Positions 12,600 to 25,752 are shown, counted from the first letter of the stretch. The stretch is DNA of 64,000 nucleotides from Apostichopus californicus (GCA_020650975.1 JAIPMN010000454.1:49552-113551), one strand, 5' to 3'. The notes: a model not told the origin generated them from the sequence alone. Numbers and translations are program-made.

Positions 12600-15500
12600 T
12601 GTCGTATGTTGACATTCATGTGAAACCTGGTGTCCCTGACAAAAAACACATTTACCAGGAAACACTGATAGTTTCAGTTTCAGATACCTAGCAATAGAAA
12701 GTCTCCCATGATATAACTGAACTTGCGTTTCAATATATTTTTTGATACCATGTTTTCTTGCATTGATTTTCTATAAATTATCAATTTATAATTTCAATAC
12801 CAAAGACCCAACCAAAGTATATATGCTTGACTAGTGATAGTTTCTTTCAAATAGTGAAGAAGATGTCTTATTTCTGCTTTGCAAGTTGCTTAATTATACA
12901 TATACACTCTTTTGAAAAAAATTGTGGAAAACAAATTCATAAAAGAAACCATAACCAGTTATTTCCCAATTTCCAGTGCTTTCCCACGGTCATTAACCAG
13001 TTATTTCCCACACTTAGTTTTAGGATGTTCGTTTGGTGAAACAACATAGCAAGCTAGTCTGATGGACTGCAATCTGTCATTGAGCAATGGTTAATACAAG
13101 GTTTGTAGAAAAAATGGTGACAGAAACCCAAAAGGCTGCTTTAAAGAAAAAATTGCTAAATTAAATGTTTTTTTTTTTTATTGTGTCCTACATTTTGATT
13201 TCTTCCTTTCTTACTTTGTTTTCTTACAGTAAGTTTCATAACACCTTTACTAAATTCTCGACAACAAAGAAAGCTACACATATTTCAATTGTTTCATAAT
13301 TCACTTGTCAACATACCTAGCCATTGATAGTGCTAGTAACTGATTACGATATCACTTTAAACAGTGATGTGCGCTAACATGGACACTGCTGCACATCTAT
13401 CATTTAAGCAAAGTTACATCCACAGTGTGGGCTTGCTGTTGTTACCTGAAACTTTTCTTAACTTTCAACAAATTTGCCAACTTCACCAACAAGAGCATAA
13501 AACTGTCAGAACTTTAAATTGATGATCATTTAACATGTAGCAAGCATATATATCTATATAACCACTTTTTCTAAGTCAAATCTTATAAAATATTTCAGAG
13601 CAAGTATCAAGAACTGAAAAAGTGTTGAGATGGTTTACACAATTACTCTCTGTAATATCGTGTGAGCTACTACCTTGCGGATAAGGACCCATGTAGTCCC
13701 ACGAAAAAATAGGAAATAAACCAAAATTCCCATTCCAGAGCAATACACAATGTCACTGGTCAACAGAATGGTCCCCCCCCCCCCTCCCCCTACCCCATCA
13801 TCGTTTTTTCTTTGCGTAACGCTTATTTCTAACCTTTCTCATGCAGAAAAGAATTTATAATGCCAAAGGAATAATTTGTCTTTTGAAATGTTATAAAATC
13901 AGAGGATATGATTTGAGTACCTACACAAAACATCCGTAATAAATAAAATTAAAAAAATTAAAAAATAAAACAAAATATAGTTGAATTAACATAGCAAAAT
14001 GAAAAAAAAACATATTCTATTTAACTGTCCCTCTATTCCAGTTAGTAGTATTTTTGGTTAATGAAGCATGCAAATTTCCTTCGACAATGGCTTCTGCATT
14101 TCCGCACTTGAAGACGGTAATTAGTTAAGACAAAGGAGATGAAAACCTCACTCGAGACACTGTTCATTAACTTCCTGTCATATAAAGGAGTTAATCATCT
14201 ATGCGCATACATATATGAGTGTGTATATAAATGTCTCTTTACACTACAATGGTTTCACATGGACTGCTGCCAATCAGGTCACTAGAGTGACAACACAGCT
14301 GCTGAGAAGGCTCTTCACAAGTTTCAAGATAATAATGATGCAACGTATAAAGAACTGAGGGAGCACCCTACCCTACCAATCTTCCTCCATTGTCACATTT
14401 AAGGTATAAATTCTCTTGAACATGCTTTAAAATATTTGGGTGCAACCGTAAGAGCGGTGGGGAGGGGGGACACATATTGCTAAGATCCCCCTTTTTTTCT
14501 CAAAGTTTTTGCTATGACCCTGTACCTTCATCTGGTAGATGTGTGATCAATAACAGTATCACAGCAAATGACAATTGATTAAACAGTAACCTGTCCCCCC
14601 TCCCACCACCATCCCACCACCATCCCCCCTCCCCTCAATCGAGATTCCACGATATGCTACGATTTGGGGCCCATACTTACCAACTTGTTTCAGTATACTA
14701 CACACAAAATAACAATAAACACAAGCAAAACCATTAATAATATCCAGCTCTGTTCTTAACCCCAGACTCAGAAATATTGCAAAAACAGTATAATTGAAGG
14801 AAGGACCTTGATTTTTCTCCTTTTCTTTGTTTACTTTGATTCCATTTCTTTTTGTTACCTATTTGTAAAAAAAAAAAAAAAAATGAAAAAACTGGCTATG
14901 CCTTATTGAAGATAAAAAAAAATATGTTTATTTGTTGAGCTCACCCATGTGGAGATTACTAAAGTACAAAGAAAGTTCAAAAGGAGAATATAATAATAGA
15001 TGTGCAGCTATAAGGGCAGTGTATATATAGCATGGTAAACCTGTTATACAGTAGGTCACCATTGAGAGTTTAAGATGAACCATTCTCTCCTCTGGAATGT
15101 GTACAGTGTTAGGGGACAAACATCTTCATTGTCCATGTGTCTTTGTGTTGACAACTAAGACAATGAAAAGACAAAGGAGAGGCTGTGAAGGCATTTAATG
15201 AGGCAAAAACTTTCAACAATGGAGCAAACTCAAAACTAGATGAATCGATCCCCAGTTCTTCAGTGAGGTGTTCGACTGAACATAATCATGTTAAGCAGCA
15301 AAAATTAGATCTACCTACATGTCACGCTGGGCTTCAGAAAAGGGAATGTTAAAAATGATGACCTTGTACAGAGTACTTTACTATTATTAGGGATGTTGAA
15401 TGTGAGCAACATAGTACAACAATTAGAGTAACATATATGTATGATAGTATCTCTGGAAGGTTCCATGTGAGAAGGCAGTGATGATGTCATCACCATGTCT

Positions 15501-16199
15501 CTCCCGGTGCAGGCTGATATTGTAACATTAACACACTCTTACATACCGAAATGTTTTATCAAAGCCAATCTTTGTTCCAACTTGCATCAACGACAGAGAA
15601 CATGGAAGTATCTGGCCTACGATAGTGCTTGCAAGGTTGGGAGTTGGGTTTAGGCTGAATGACTAATCAACGGGTACCCGGGGGGAGGGGGACTACTCAA
15701 GTTAGCAAACTGGTGACCAGGTACCCGGGAGCATGATATTGTCGGACCGTCCCCGTCACTAATATATTCATATCTATCTATATACACTGTAATGAATACA
15801 GTATAATATGCAGGATGGATTTGTTCAATTATGAATCCCTTTCTATTGTGGCTAGGAGTTACCTGCGAGGTAAGTTCCACACCAACATTTAACAGTGTGA
15901 TATCCACTGCACACCTTTCCCGTGCAAACCTGAAGAACTAGTACAGTAATCAGAGCCAGTGCTTGGCATTTCTTTATCAAGGTCAGGTGCATTAAATCTA
16001 TACTTATAATAAAATCTAAACCTCATAGCTCTGTTTTTTTTTTTTTTAATTAGTGAAGTAATCAAGAAAATCTCTCAAACGCTTTTTCCTTGGGTTACCA
16101 AAATCGAATCGAGAGCGAATCCAATCAAATTGTTAACAGTCACCTGATCTTAATTGCAAATAGGCAATGTAAGATGAATCCTGCATAGGGTAGAGAATT
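12600..16199. other. Probable intronic or intergenic filler
   Basis: No confident gene. Several short minus-strand intervals are bounded by splice-like signals (12656-12687, 13446-13502, 14681-14697, 15547-15611, 15863-15929) and are discussed as a finding. C-rich (13772-13796, 14587-14634) and A-rich (13936-14010, 14865-14890) patches are present. Confidence 0.4.
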
Positions 16200-17376
16200 C
16201 CATATTAACACTGGTATCATCTTCGTAGAGGAATTTCAAGATTCGCTATCGTCTTCGTCGTCATATGGCAATTCAGATCGCATTCAGTCAAATGTTTTGA
16301 TCGAAAGTCGTTTGTCGGGAATCGTTTTCAAATTCTGTTATCAATTGTGAAGGCTCATAAATACTACATCATTCCTGTGTACAAAAACTGGCTCATACAT
16401 CATTCCACCTGCACATTCTGCATATCATTTTTCTATGCCATACTGGATACATTATTCCCTGGTTGTAGATTGCCAATCCGGTTTCACATGGAAATCGCTT
16501 GATCGTATCTCGATTGCAAACATCAAACTGATCGGAACCGTGCTAAACCTCTACTAACCTTCCAGCTTATGGATATGCACCTCAAGTATTGGATTCTAAA
16601 CGCCATATCGCTTCCAGCAAATTCCCAATATTTTGAGGGTATTGGGTCAAAGGTCGTCACTCATTTGGCTCCAAAATTGAGCAAACTTTTTAAGTTATCA
16701 AAGATATGTTTCTTGGAGATTCTTCATGTTGACTGTCAATTGCCTGGAATTGCACACTGGTATGTTACTCAATCCAGCAAATTTTATAACTCGTGATTGT
16801 GTTCTCCGATTGCTCTATGAGATATCCCAAGATTGCCAAGATCCAGTCATAGTATTCAATGTCCGATGCAAGTTATAAGACATTTCCAAGAATCCCTTTC
16901 ATAGATTTCAAATTCAAATACCCTTGATTATAACTGATTGCTATTGATTGAGCCAATACCGATATATGAGTTAATTCAAACCTAATTGCAAATTTCAAGT
17001 CTTGAACATGACTGGCTAATGTGAATGAACCTACATGAATTGCCAAGCTAATGGCATTGCGCCACAGATTTTACGATATATGAAACTGCTTCAAGAAGCC
17101 TTTTCAACGACTTCCGATCTGTATTTTGGGTAAAATTTGCCGCCAATGCTAATGGAAGCATGCTCCGAAGTTGAAGGAAAGATTTATGTTCCTGACAAAA
17201 GCAATCTGTTTATTTTGGTCCATAAAAATCACAGATTTTTTTTAATATATCTTACATATGATATGAATGAAACAAATGTTCATTATATAAACAACCAGTG
17301 ATAACACGAGGTAAATTATATCAAGCTTCTAGAGATGCGCTGGCTTTTTAAGTTTTTGATAAAATTTTGATAAATT
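16200..17376 (+). other. Compositionally distinct block, possible old LINE body
   Basis: This block looks less AT-skewed and richer in CG and ATTGC words than its neighbours. A true ATG frame at 16569-16796 contains THLAPKLSKLFKLS, which resembles the LAP-x-L-x-x-LF-x-LS segment common in reverse transcriptases of LINE elements. It lies about 1 kb upstream of the clear LINE tail at 17377-17790, the right order and orientation for a decayed element. No catalytic YADD-type motif was found, so this remains tentative. Confidence 0.22.
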
Positions 17377-17790
17377 GTGATAAATTTTGATAAATTTGAT
17401 AATTTAAAAATTTCAGTTGCTATGATGTTAAGGCACATCCAATGTGTGAATATAAATGCCACAGTCAGAATGATAAACTATTGGACAGATTCACTCAACT
17501 CTTGGCAGTGTCAAAACTTGCCTGTTGCAGCACATACTGTTCCTAAACCACGCTTGAAGACCTATGGTTACAGAAGCTTCGAATACTCTGGGTCTTATCT
17601 CTGGAACAAGTTACCAGATCACATTCGAACATGCTATAAACTTTCTACTTTCAAAAGTCTACTTAAGACCCATTTTTTCACTTGTTCTTTTGTAAATTAA
17701 TTTACTTTCTTTGTAAAGCGCCTTGAGCAGTGACTTTTGTTTACTGAATTGGCGCTATATAAGTCTCATTTATTATTATTATTATTATAC
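17377..17790 (+). mobile_element. 3' end of a CR1/L2-like non-LTR retrotransposon
   Basis: The block carries the C-terminal reverse-transcriptase tail described in the next entry. After it comes a short 3' UTR with AAGCGCCTTGAGCA and TTGGCGCTATATAAG, followed by an (ATT)n tail from about 17769. This combination is characteristic of CR1/L2-clade LINEs in deuterostomes and other marine invertebrates. The element is strongly 5' truncated or decayed upstream. The 5' limit given is approximate: a short TTTGATAAA-type repeat occupies 17355-17405. Confidence 0.85.
17470..17700 (+). pseudogene. Reverse transcriptase C-terminal fragment
   Basis: The frame contains VPKPRLKTYGYRSFEYSG, then LWNKLPDHIR, then STFKSLLKTHFF. 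This is the conserved C-terminal tail of CR1/L2-type ORF2 proteins (pattern R-L-K-T-Y-G-x-R-x-F-x-x-x-x-x-x-LWN-x-LP-x-x-IR-x-x-x-x-x-x-x-FK-x-x-LK-x-x-LF). The tail is intact to its stop at 17698-17700, but the catalytic polymerase and endonuclease domains are absent, so it is a dead copy. It is not a host gene. Confidence 0.85.
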
Positions 17791-18251
17791 ATATTACCAC
17801 AACCCCAGTATTACACACTTTCAGTTTCATGTTGCTTACTACCACAAACAGACTATATATGAAACAGAAGCTTCCTTCCTAGCCAAGCACCTTTCTTACA
17901 TTCTCAAGTTTCACCCTCCACTCTTGATGTATACAGTGGCAGGTGTAATTTGATTTCCTGCTAACAAAACATTAAAATGAGCAAAATCATGCAATGACTG
18001 CTGATGTGTCTTTGTGACTCACAGCCAAAGCAGAGCTTAAATATTATGGCAGCTTTATCAGAGCAGATTATGTCATTACTATTCTGACCACTATATTATA
18101 CCAAGGAATTCATGGAAATACACGACTGTGGAATTCTTATCAAAAGACAGACACACACAGACACACAGACACACACACACAAGAAGAGAAAATAGCGTGC
18201 AAAATTATCTTGGTCTCAAGCGAAGGACACTCACAGAGTGCTTCAACTTAC
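17791..18251. other. Short filler with (AC)n
   Basis: Unique sequence downstream of the LINE tail. It includes an imperfect AC microsatellite at about 18149-18181. No gene signal was seen. Confidence 0.5.
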
Positions 18252-18356
18252 TTGGATTAAAGGATTATGATATAGGTTGGGTTTCACTAGTACTAGTAGA
18301 ATAAATATGAAGTATTTAATAACCAAATTCCACTCATCACCACCAAAGTCACTCAT
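18252..18356 (-). CDS. Candidate first coding exon with membrane-like segment
   Basis: An ATG at 18356 opens a 35-codon frame, MSDFGGDEWNLVIKYF followed by the hydrophobic IFILLVLV. It ends exactly at a strong donor, CCAA followed by GTAAGT (18246-18251). A longer frame with upstream ATGs extends to 18434. About 100 bp upstream of it, TTTGCGCCAA (around 18469-18478) matches an E2F-type site, which would fit a promoter. Against it: a CTACTAG acceptor-like sequence lies inside the frame, so the real exon could be shorter, and no family is recognised. Confidence 0.25.
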
Positions 18357-19003
18357 GTTACTTGCGCAATGTTCGGTAAAGAACTCGTTCAGTATCAGAT
18401 ACGATACCGCCAAATAGTGCATTAACATCCCCATTAGTCTGACAGGTTGGAAATTTCTACGACCGATTCTTGGCGCAAAGTAGGCTAGACCCAGGCTGAT
18501 CCTCCACTAAGAAAATATAGGCTAAGTGTTGAGTGTTCATTTTGGAGAGGAATAAACTTTCAGGGTTTTTTTAAGCATTTGTTGAGTCATTCAGGAGCAG
18601 AAAGCAGACACTACCGTTCGAAAATACAACCAGTATTTCTACTTCTTTTAATATTTAGGGTAAAATTCAAATGTTACATGAGAGCTGATTTGTTACTCTT
18701 CCATGACTGTGAGTGTGATGTAAAAGCTTCTTTATAAAAAAAAAGTCAGCCTTTGGAAAGTTTGGAATGGAATATCTCTTTCAAGTAATTTAAAGCTATT
18801 ATTATCGTTTAATATGTACAAGATATTAACTACAGACAAATATGTTTTATTTACTAACTTTTCATATTGTATATATTAACTTATGTGATGAGAGGCACAA
18901 CTGAAAAAAAATATATATCTTTGCAACTTTATCACCAAGATTCTATTGAAATTCAACAAATGATTGGATGAAAGTGGTTTTCATCGTCCAAAGACAGAAT
19001 TTG

Positions 19004-19150
19004 ATGCTACTTTTATACTCTCCATTGTCCCTGGGACAAAAGAAAGAATAATGCTACTATTGTCCTCTCCATTATTCCAGGACAAAAGAAAGAATAATGC
19101 TACTATTGTCCTCTTCATTGTCCAAGGGACAAAGAAAGAACAATGGAACT
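19004..19150. repeat. 46-47-bp tandem repeat, three copies
   Basis: ATGCTACT starts at 19004, 19051 and 19097. Units contain CCATTGTCC or CCATTATTCC, GGGACAAA and AGAAAGAATA. Within each unit TTGTCCCTGGGACAA is a small palindrome. A decayed relative occurs near 19270-19300. Confidence 0.85.
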
Positions 19151-19300
19151 TTTGTAATTGCCTTCAATACCTGAGATAAGAAGACATAACAAGAACAGCA
19201 GAACTGTAAATTACAATATTTCAATGCAATCGGTTGCATATCCAGCAACAGATGACTGAAGATGATTTCATTGTCCGGAAAAAGAGAAAGAACAATTGTC

Positions 19301-22300
19301 TAGATACTTCCCCTAATCATGCAAATTTATATGCAGAAGTTACATGCATTTCACCCCATCTATTTTTAATTACCCAAATTACTTCTTTATAAAACTGTGT
19401 TTCTGACATTGTATTGTTTTTTTTTCTTCTTTGGTATGGTATATAAATAAATATAAATCATAAATATGGTTATAAATATCGAACATTTTTGTCAGTTCCT
19501 TGAAGCAAATGTACATCCAGCCACACTTAAAAATATATATACACCTTTATAACACAACTATAATGACAAGAAAACTCATTTTTCAAAAGAATGCAATTCA
19601 TCAAACAAATTTGTACAGTGTCAAAGATATGTGAAAGCGAGGTTAAACTCTTTGAGGTGCAAGTCAGGTTAAATAGAAGAGTGGTGGTGCCATGGTGAAA
19701 AAGTAGTGGTTACCGAAAGTAAAAAAAGAAACAACAAAATTATGAAGAGAAACGCAGCAATATGGAGGAATGGATTGCAAAAAGTCCACAAAGCAGATGT
19801 ATGCACTTTTTGTAGTATGACTAACAACCAATATTCATTTTAAATACATAAATTCCAAATAATCATCACTTCAGATTTTGATACCAGGGTACCAGTTTGC
19901 AAATGTCTGTCAGCTTTTGGTTATTAAAATGAATTAGTTTTTTTAAGTTTTATGTCTTTCTTGGTGATTGTTATTTTTCTGGCGTTACATTATTTATTAC
20001 TAGTATGCAAGTATTGAAATATGTATGAGAAGGATGTCAGATCTACATTCATCTGGTACCATTTGTCAAGTATCATGATACCCAGTATAATATGCAAAAA
20101 ATTTTATGACCGAATTTTCATATTTGACATAAACATCTTGGTATGAGTATGAAATTTTTTGGTATGAAAAATTCCCAAGTTATTTTTTACAAATGTATAA
20201 TGCACCAAAGTGTAAAACCTCACTTTCAGCAATATGTTCTTTAACAATTTTGTCAAGAGTTTTAAAAGGCAGCAACAAGTCCTACATCCATAACGTGAAG
20301 AACTGTCGCAGCATTGTAATGAGCAGAAATATGCATTATCCAACATACTTTAAGCAGAAGAATATCGGCTGTCACTCTAACTGTGAAAAGCTCCACACTG
20401 CATGCCAAATTAAAAGCATTTCACCACGACTGATTTCCTGCGTGGAATATTCCCTTCACTAAAAAATTTCTAGATCAAAACATATATTGCCTACTATCAC
20501 ATCACAAGATGATTTTGGAGATAAATATGGCAGAATGAGATGTAAGCAGTGTATTAGTGTTGAAAATCATCTAAAAATGGTAACAAAAATTTTTCCTGTC
20601 CTATTATTTTATAAATTGCAGCAACCGTTGTAGAGATTGTTCATATAAATTTGGTCTTGACCGGAAACAAAAAAAAAGAGAGCCTTAATAAATATCACTC
20701 TGAAGATTTGTTTTCTTTTTCTTGATTTACATAATTTATGCATAATTAAACTAAGACATTGGGGACCAAGCATCTTGCACTGATTTAATGGATTTTTAAT
20801 ATTCATATCTGTATGCTGAGCTGCTAAATGTATGGTTGCGGCGACTAAGGCATTCCTTTTAATCTAATACTTGGTAATCCCTCAAATTTCATGTCTACAC
20901 CCGGAAATCTAAATTGAAGAAGCGAGTGAGATCTTCAATTTAATAACAAATATATTCAAATTTTTTGTTTATCACCAAAAATAAAAATTTGGGGGGGGGG
21001 GGGATGCTAAGACCTCACGAACGTCTCAAAGGTTTGTTGTATTATGCTTAGGTCAAGATTCCTCTTATAATTTCTGTGTTAGGCTAGAAAGATAGGTTGT
21101 CCAAAGAATGTTAATTGCTCAAAAGAACCAACCACTGAATCTCCAGAACATTAGACTACAATAGTTTCTATGCAAATTAATGCAGATTGAATCTAGTTGC
21201 CAATTTTTCAGATTCTTATTCACCTTTCTTCCCCCCTTCCTTCCTTCCTTTCTCCACACTAAACTACTCTTAATTACTTGCACTACTGAATCATTTTGCT
21301 GCAAATTCTAAGAAAAAGTGTTTTTGGAACTAACAACCATATTTATATGCAAACAAGTGCTGTTAAAGGAAGAGACTGATGTGATGAATGAATAAAGAAC
21401 TGTGTTAAAATATAAGAATTTCTCAAACCAGAAAAAAAATTCTCAAACCCCAAAAATTCTCAACAATTCTGATCCAACTATTCATATCTTTTCTGCCTTT
21501 CAACGGTTACTTTTCATAACTTGCTTCTTTTTTTCTTTTTTTTTATATATATATATTTTTTTTTTTTTTTTATTTTTTTTTTCAACAAATAAGAGGAAAT
21601 TGAAACATTGAAACATCCCAAACTTCTGATACCAATGACTTAACATTCATTTCTGTCAAGTTTGGAAGAAATTTCACATGACTGAAGAACTGACGATATT
21701 GATCTTTTTGATGGTTTCTTTTCATGTCAACAAAACATGATTCTTCCCCCCATCCCCTAACCCCCCACCTTCTCTCATCATTGCACACACAACATTCCAT
21801 ATTTACTTGATTCCATTCACCAGTCGATTTTAGTAACAGAGGTTATAAATCATCTGAGGATCTTCACTGAATGGAGGCAGAAACACTTAAAATGAGTGGA
21901 AAGGTTGCATAGAAGAAGTGTGACCAATAGCATCAAAGGTGGTGGTCCATGTTAACAGGTAGATCAAGCACAAGTACATAACGTTTTCCCTACGAAACTG
22001 GATTTTGATAATAGTAACAAAAAAAACCGTCACCGATCAATAATAATAATGAGAAGGAAAAAACAGTGCCCATTCACCAAAACCAAGAGAAAAAGACAGA
22101 AAAAAAAATGATGATTTGTGCGGAGCCCACTTACCAACAGCCAGAAAAATGAAAAAAAAAAAAAAATACACACAAAATACCTCAATTATCTCAAAAGAAT
22201 GAAACGTACCATGTGGAACTGAATAATTTTGTCCAGTATTATTCTTCCATACTTGGGGATGTACTGCATGCAAGGAATAAATAGATAAACAATGTCATTC

Positions 22301-24746
22301 AAATCAGCATTTTTATTCTGTTTTCACCGTTTTGCACAAAGCTCTGGGTTTAACAAAATGATCAATATATGTGAAACAGTAAATAGTATTTTTATTTTAT
22401 TTTTTATCATTTTTTTTTTCTCTTTGGAAGGTGAGGGGTTAGTTCCAACACCTCTGGTTTAACAGTATGGATGTATGCTGAAACAGTAGTCCACGTAGTC
22501 AAAACATGCACCAAATCTCCAGCTAAAGCATTACGCATAGTATGAAATACATAATGCCACTAGTTATTACGAATGTGTTTTTTTTTTTTTCTTTAACCCC
22601 CTCGAGCTACTACTTTAAACATGACTGTGAATTGTATGTATGAAGATCCTGTGCTATGAAATGCGTATGTACAGTAGTAACGTATTACCCACTGCAGTAC
22701 TGTAGGGTGCCACCAGCAATTATGAAAACTCAGGAACATAAAACTGTTTTGCTCATATAAAAATAGAGAAATGGAGGTGGAGTGGTATTACATAGCCATC
22801 TGAAACTTAAATAGCAAGGATCTTAAATAGCAAGGAAACGGTAGTTTCTTGTTAACTTTAAATATTGAGGAAGACATGTTATACAAGCAAGGAAGTTCCA
22901 ACACGGTGCTAACCATTTCCTCTTGAGGAACTCCGACAACACGGGAAAGTCACGAAACTTGAAAAGATTCGATCATTTGACGTGAAACTGGACTACTGTA
23001 CGTAGGTGATACCTCTACTGGGTTGAACGCTAACGAGGTTTATAGCGTTATAGGTAGTTACTAGTAGAAATTAATTAAAGGACAATTAATGCAACTTAGA
23101 GGACGCTTTAATGTTGGATATTGATCTCAGCTACAATAGGAGACGAGGATGATACAATTCTCAACGTCCATGTTCTTGTGACGAAAGCACAAGGTTGCAA
23201 ATATCTCCTCTAAATCCTGTCCTCTGATGAGGCATGTGTTTCCAGTTGTAAAGGGGGAGGGGGGGTGAGGGGGTTGTTGCACCATTTGAGGAAAGTGAGA
23301 ACAGAATTGCAAAGCTTAAAAGCCTGGCAAGTTTAAGAAAGCTATAGAGTGTTCATCAGGTACGAAAGCTTTCAAACTGGTCAAAGTACAACGACCCATT
23401 CTACATCATTTTCCCCGCGAATTTGAATGTTTATGAGTGACTAATTAGTTAATTCCTTTTGAACCCCAACATTTCGTACCCCAGACATTTTTCCCCATAG
23501 CAGAAAAGCAGAATTTCCGTAGCAGAACAGCAAATTGGCAAACTTCAAAAGTTTTCAATTAGATTTTCTTCATCGTTATTATTATTATTATTCATGATTA
23601 TTAGTATCTATATATATTATTATTATTATCATTATTATTGTCATCATTATTATTATTCATTATTAAGTACAACTTGTCACTAGTCAACTTAATGATCTTC
23701 ATTGTTATCGGATTTTAATTTCAAATCAAAGCACGCGATTATCCAAAATCACTCAAAAATCCGAGCTTCTAACTTTGCTTGCAACTACGAAGCGAATCCT
23801 AAGCAATTCAAGTACATGACATCCAATACTAGTTTTTTTGGTTTTGTGGTCACTTCACATGATGACATCATATCTCTAAATTTAAACTTTCGGACTAACT
23901 TTGTACCATCATCTTCAACCCACACTGGAGCTTTCATGACATGTCCAGTTCCTGAGATCGCTTACAGCTCCTTAACAACTGCTATTAATTTTTTTTGGGG
24001 GGGGGGGTAGGACTCTTCTCACCAAATTATCAAATTAATCAAACTTTCTCCATTTTCTCTTTCATTTCTGACAACAACAAAAAAAGAAAAAAAAGAAAAA
24101 TTAAGGTGATCTTTTTCCCTGGTTAGAAACTGCCAGCATTATTCATATCTCTTTCATCTAACTCATCAGTATTTATTAAAATGATATCATTTTCTTTTTT
24201 GGTCAAAACAATTCCAAAGTCAGTTTCACCAAGGGGAACAAGCTGGGATTGTATTACCACACCATCACCTAATTACTTTACCATCTTCTTCATGTTGTAA
24301 TTTCTACAAGCTTGAAAGCAACTTTTGCATTGATTTTTGTTCAAATTTTAGGCATTTATTCAACAATGCATTTATGCATTCAAGATAAGGCACTGTCGTT
24401 CATAGCCTTTGACCATATTTAATCTTTACACTGATGAGGTAAAAATATGTAGAAAATTTTCCAAAACTGTTGTCATAAAACTTGCAAAGTAATGTGAACA
24501 GTTGGTTTTAAGACAGGTATTACAGTCTACGATAGGCATGACTGTTCCCACATAACATCCACAGTGACAAACAAACAAAGTAGTCTGGTTTTCATGTTCC
24601 TGTAAATCTTACGAAACTAATAACTACATTTTTGCATTCAGCTGTTTTCTAATATATTTAGAAAATTCTGAAAACTCATCATATGGAATTTTCCATAGTA
24701 CTTTTCCATACTATGTCGGAAATCAGATACTGAAGAACAGGCTTAC
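19301..24746. other. AT-rich filler
   Basis: No gene is recognised. It holds a G-run at about 20991-21003, a long T-rich tract at about 21527-21582, a T-run at 22575-22590, an ATT microsatellite at 23576-23665 and a G-run at 23997-24007. The ORF at 23702-24010 begins at TTG and ends in the G-run. Confidence 0.45.
23576..23665. repeat. (ATT)n microsatellite, interrupted
   Basis: Blocks of ATT or TTA triplets are broken by short TATA and CATGAT interruptions over about 90 bp. Confidence 0.85.
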
Positions 24747-24771
24747 CTGTCACCTCAACACTACTGCACTC
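24747..24771 (-). CDS. Candidate 25-nt microexon
   Basis: On the minus strand, a good acceptor (TTTCATTGTGTTTGCAG) is followed after 25 nt by a very good donor (GTGACAG then GTAAGC). In phase 0 the exon reads ECSSVEVT plus one base. The candidate exon at 25605-25752, upstream on this strand, ends in phase 0, so the two are compatible. A 25-nt interval between splice-like sites can easily occur by chance in 64 kb. Confidence 0.18.
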
Positions 24772-25208
24772 CTGCAAACACAATGAAACAATTTCTGCAG
24801 GTTGAGCTGCATCCCCCCACCCCTTTCCTCCTCCCACCACATCTGAACCTCTGCTTGCCGACCACAACAGTCCCTCCCCATGCCCCCCACCTCTTTCTCT
24901 CCATGCGGAATGAACAATAAAACAAATGCAAGGGCTTCTTCAACAATAACCAATTAGCATAACCTTGTTCTCTACCCTCCTTTGTTTCTAGACTTCCCAC
25001 TTTCCCTTCCAGAACTATGTCAAGCTAGCTGTAATGTGTTTGAATTGACACATGTATCCAGAGGTAAAGTATTAACAATTGACCTGTAAGGCGCTTACTT
25101 TGAAAAAAAAGAACAAACCAAAAAATGAGCATGTGTGGGGCAATGACTGAGAATTTGCTAAGCTGATCATCTTGTTCTTTTCTAGGCAGTAGGGAAGGTG
25201 AGAAGGTA

Positions 25209-25241
25209 GGGGGGGGGGGGGGGGGGGNNNNNNNNNNGGGG
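25209..25241. other. Scaffold gap (10 N) inside a poly-G tract
   Basis: About 19 G precede ten N (25228-25237), and a short G-run follows. No clear flank duplication is seen here, unlike the gaps at 8834 and 51270. The true tract length is unknown. Confidence 0.9.
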
Positions 25242-25604
25242 AAGGTGGGGCAAGAATGGGAAAGTAGTGTACCCAAATGCTATACATAGCTCAACAGTTG
25301 TTCCTCCAACTCAGGCACTCTGAACTGTTAGAAAACGGAAAGTTCTCGGCTTTACGTTACAATCACAGAAATTGATTTCCCTTTCATTCAGCTCTTCATT
25401 TCTTTTGGTAGTGCATACAGGAAAAACATCTCAACACTGCATCAAAAACAACAAGATTACTTTTTCTACGTATAAATTCCCACTGTGCTTGCAGACTGTC
25501 CAACAGTCGACCGCATTTTTCACGAACAATCAGTTCGTCAAAATTATTTTGTGGGTTTTCATCAGCAGCTTATTACTGGCAACAATATGAACAAAGGTCC
25601 TTAC

Positions 25605-25752
25605 CCAAGCGTGTGCCAAGTCTGTACAAATACGCAACTTTTCAATCCTTTCAAAGGACGGTCCCCAGTTTAGGTATTCAAAAATTCCATTAAGCCAAAC
25701 AGCACCCATTCTTAATAAATTGTCAATAGATTTTAGTGTACCTTTCTTTAGT
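25605..25752 (-). CDS. Candidate internal exon (148 nt), unknown protein
   Basis: A minus-strand frame is open for 49 codons and ends at TGG followed by the strong donor GTAAGG (25599-25604). The likely acceptor is CCTAG (AG at 25753-25754). It starts with one base completing a codon and ends at a codon boundary. The translation includes LKSIDNLLRMGAVWLNGIF and then FERIEKLRICTDLAHAW, an amphipathic helix-rich pattern. A stop just upstream of the acceptor and divergence after the donor fit a bounded exon. Weak points: a poor pyrimidine tract, a high tryptophan count, and a competing 62-codon plus-strand frame (25485-25673). I do not recognise the family. Confidence 0.33.

Noticed and set aside
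15818-15870. Plus-strand exon MDLFNYESLSIVARSYLR ending at GAG|GTAAGT
   Set aside because: The donor is perfect and the peptide plausible, but it overlaps a competing minus-strand interval and there is no second supporting exon on the plus strand nearby.
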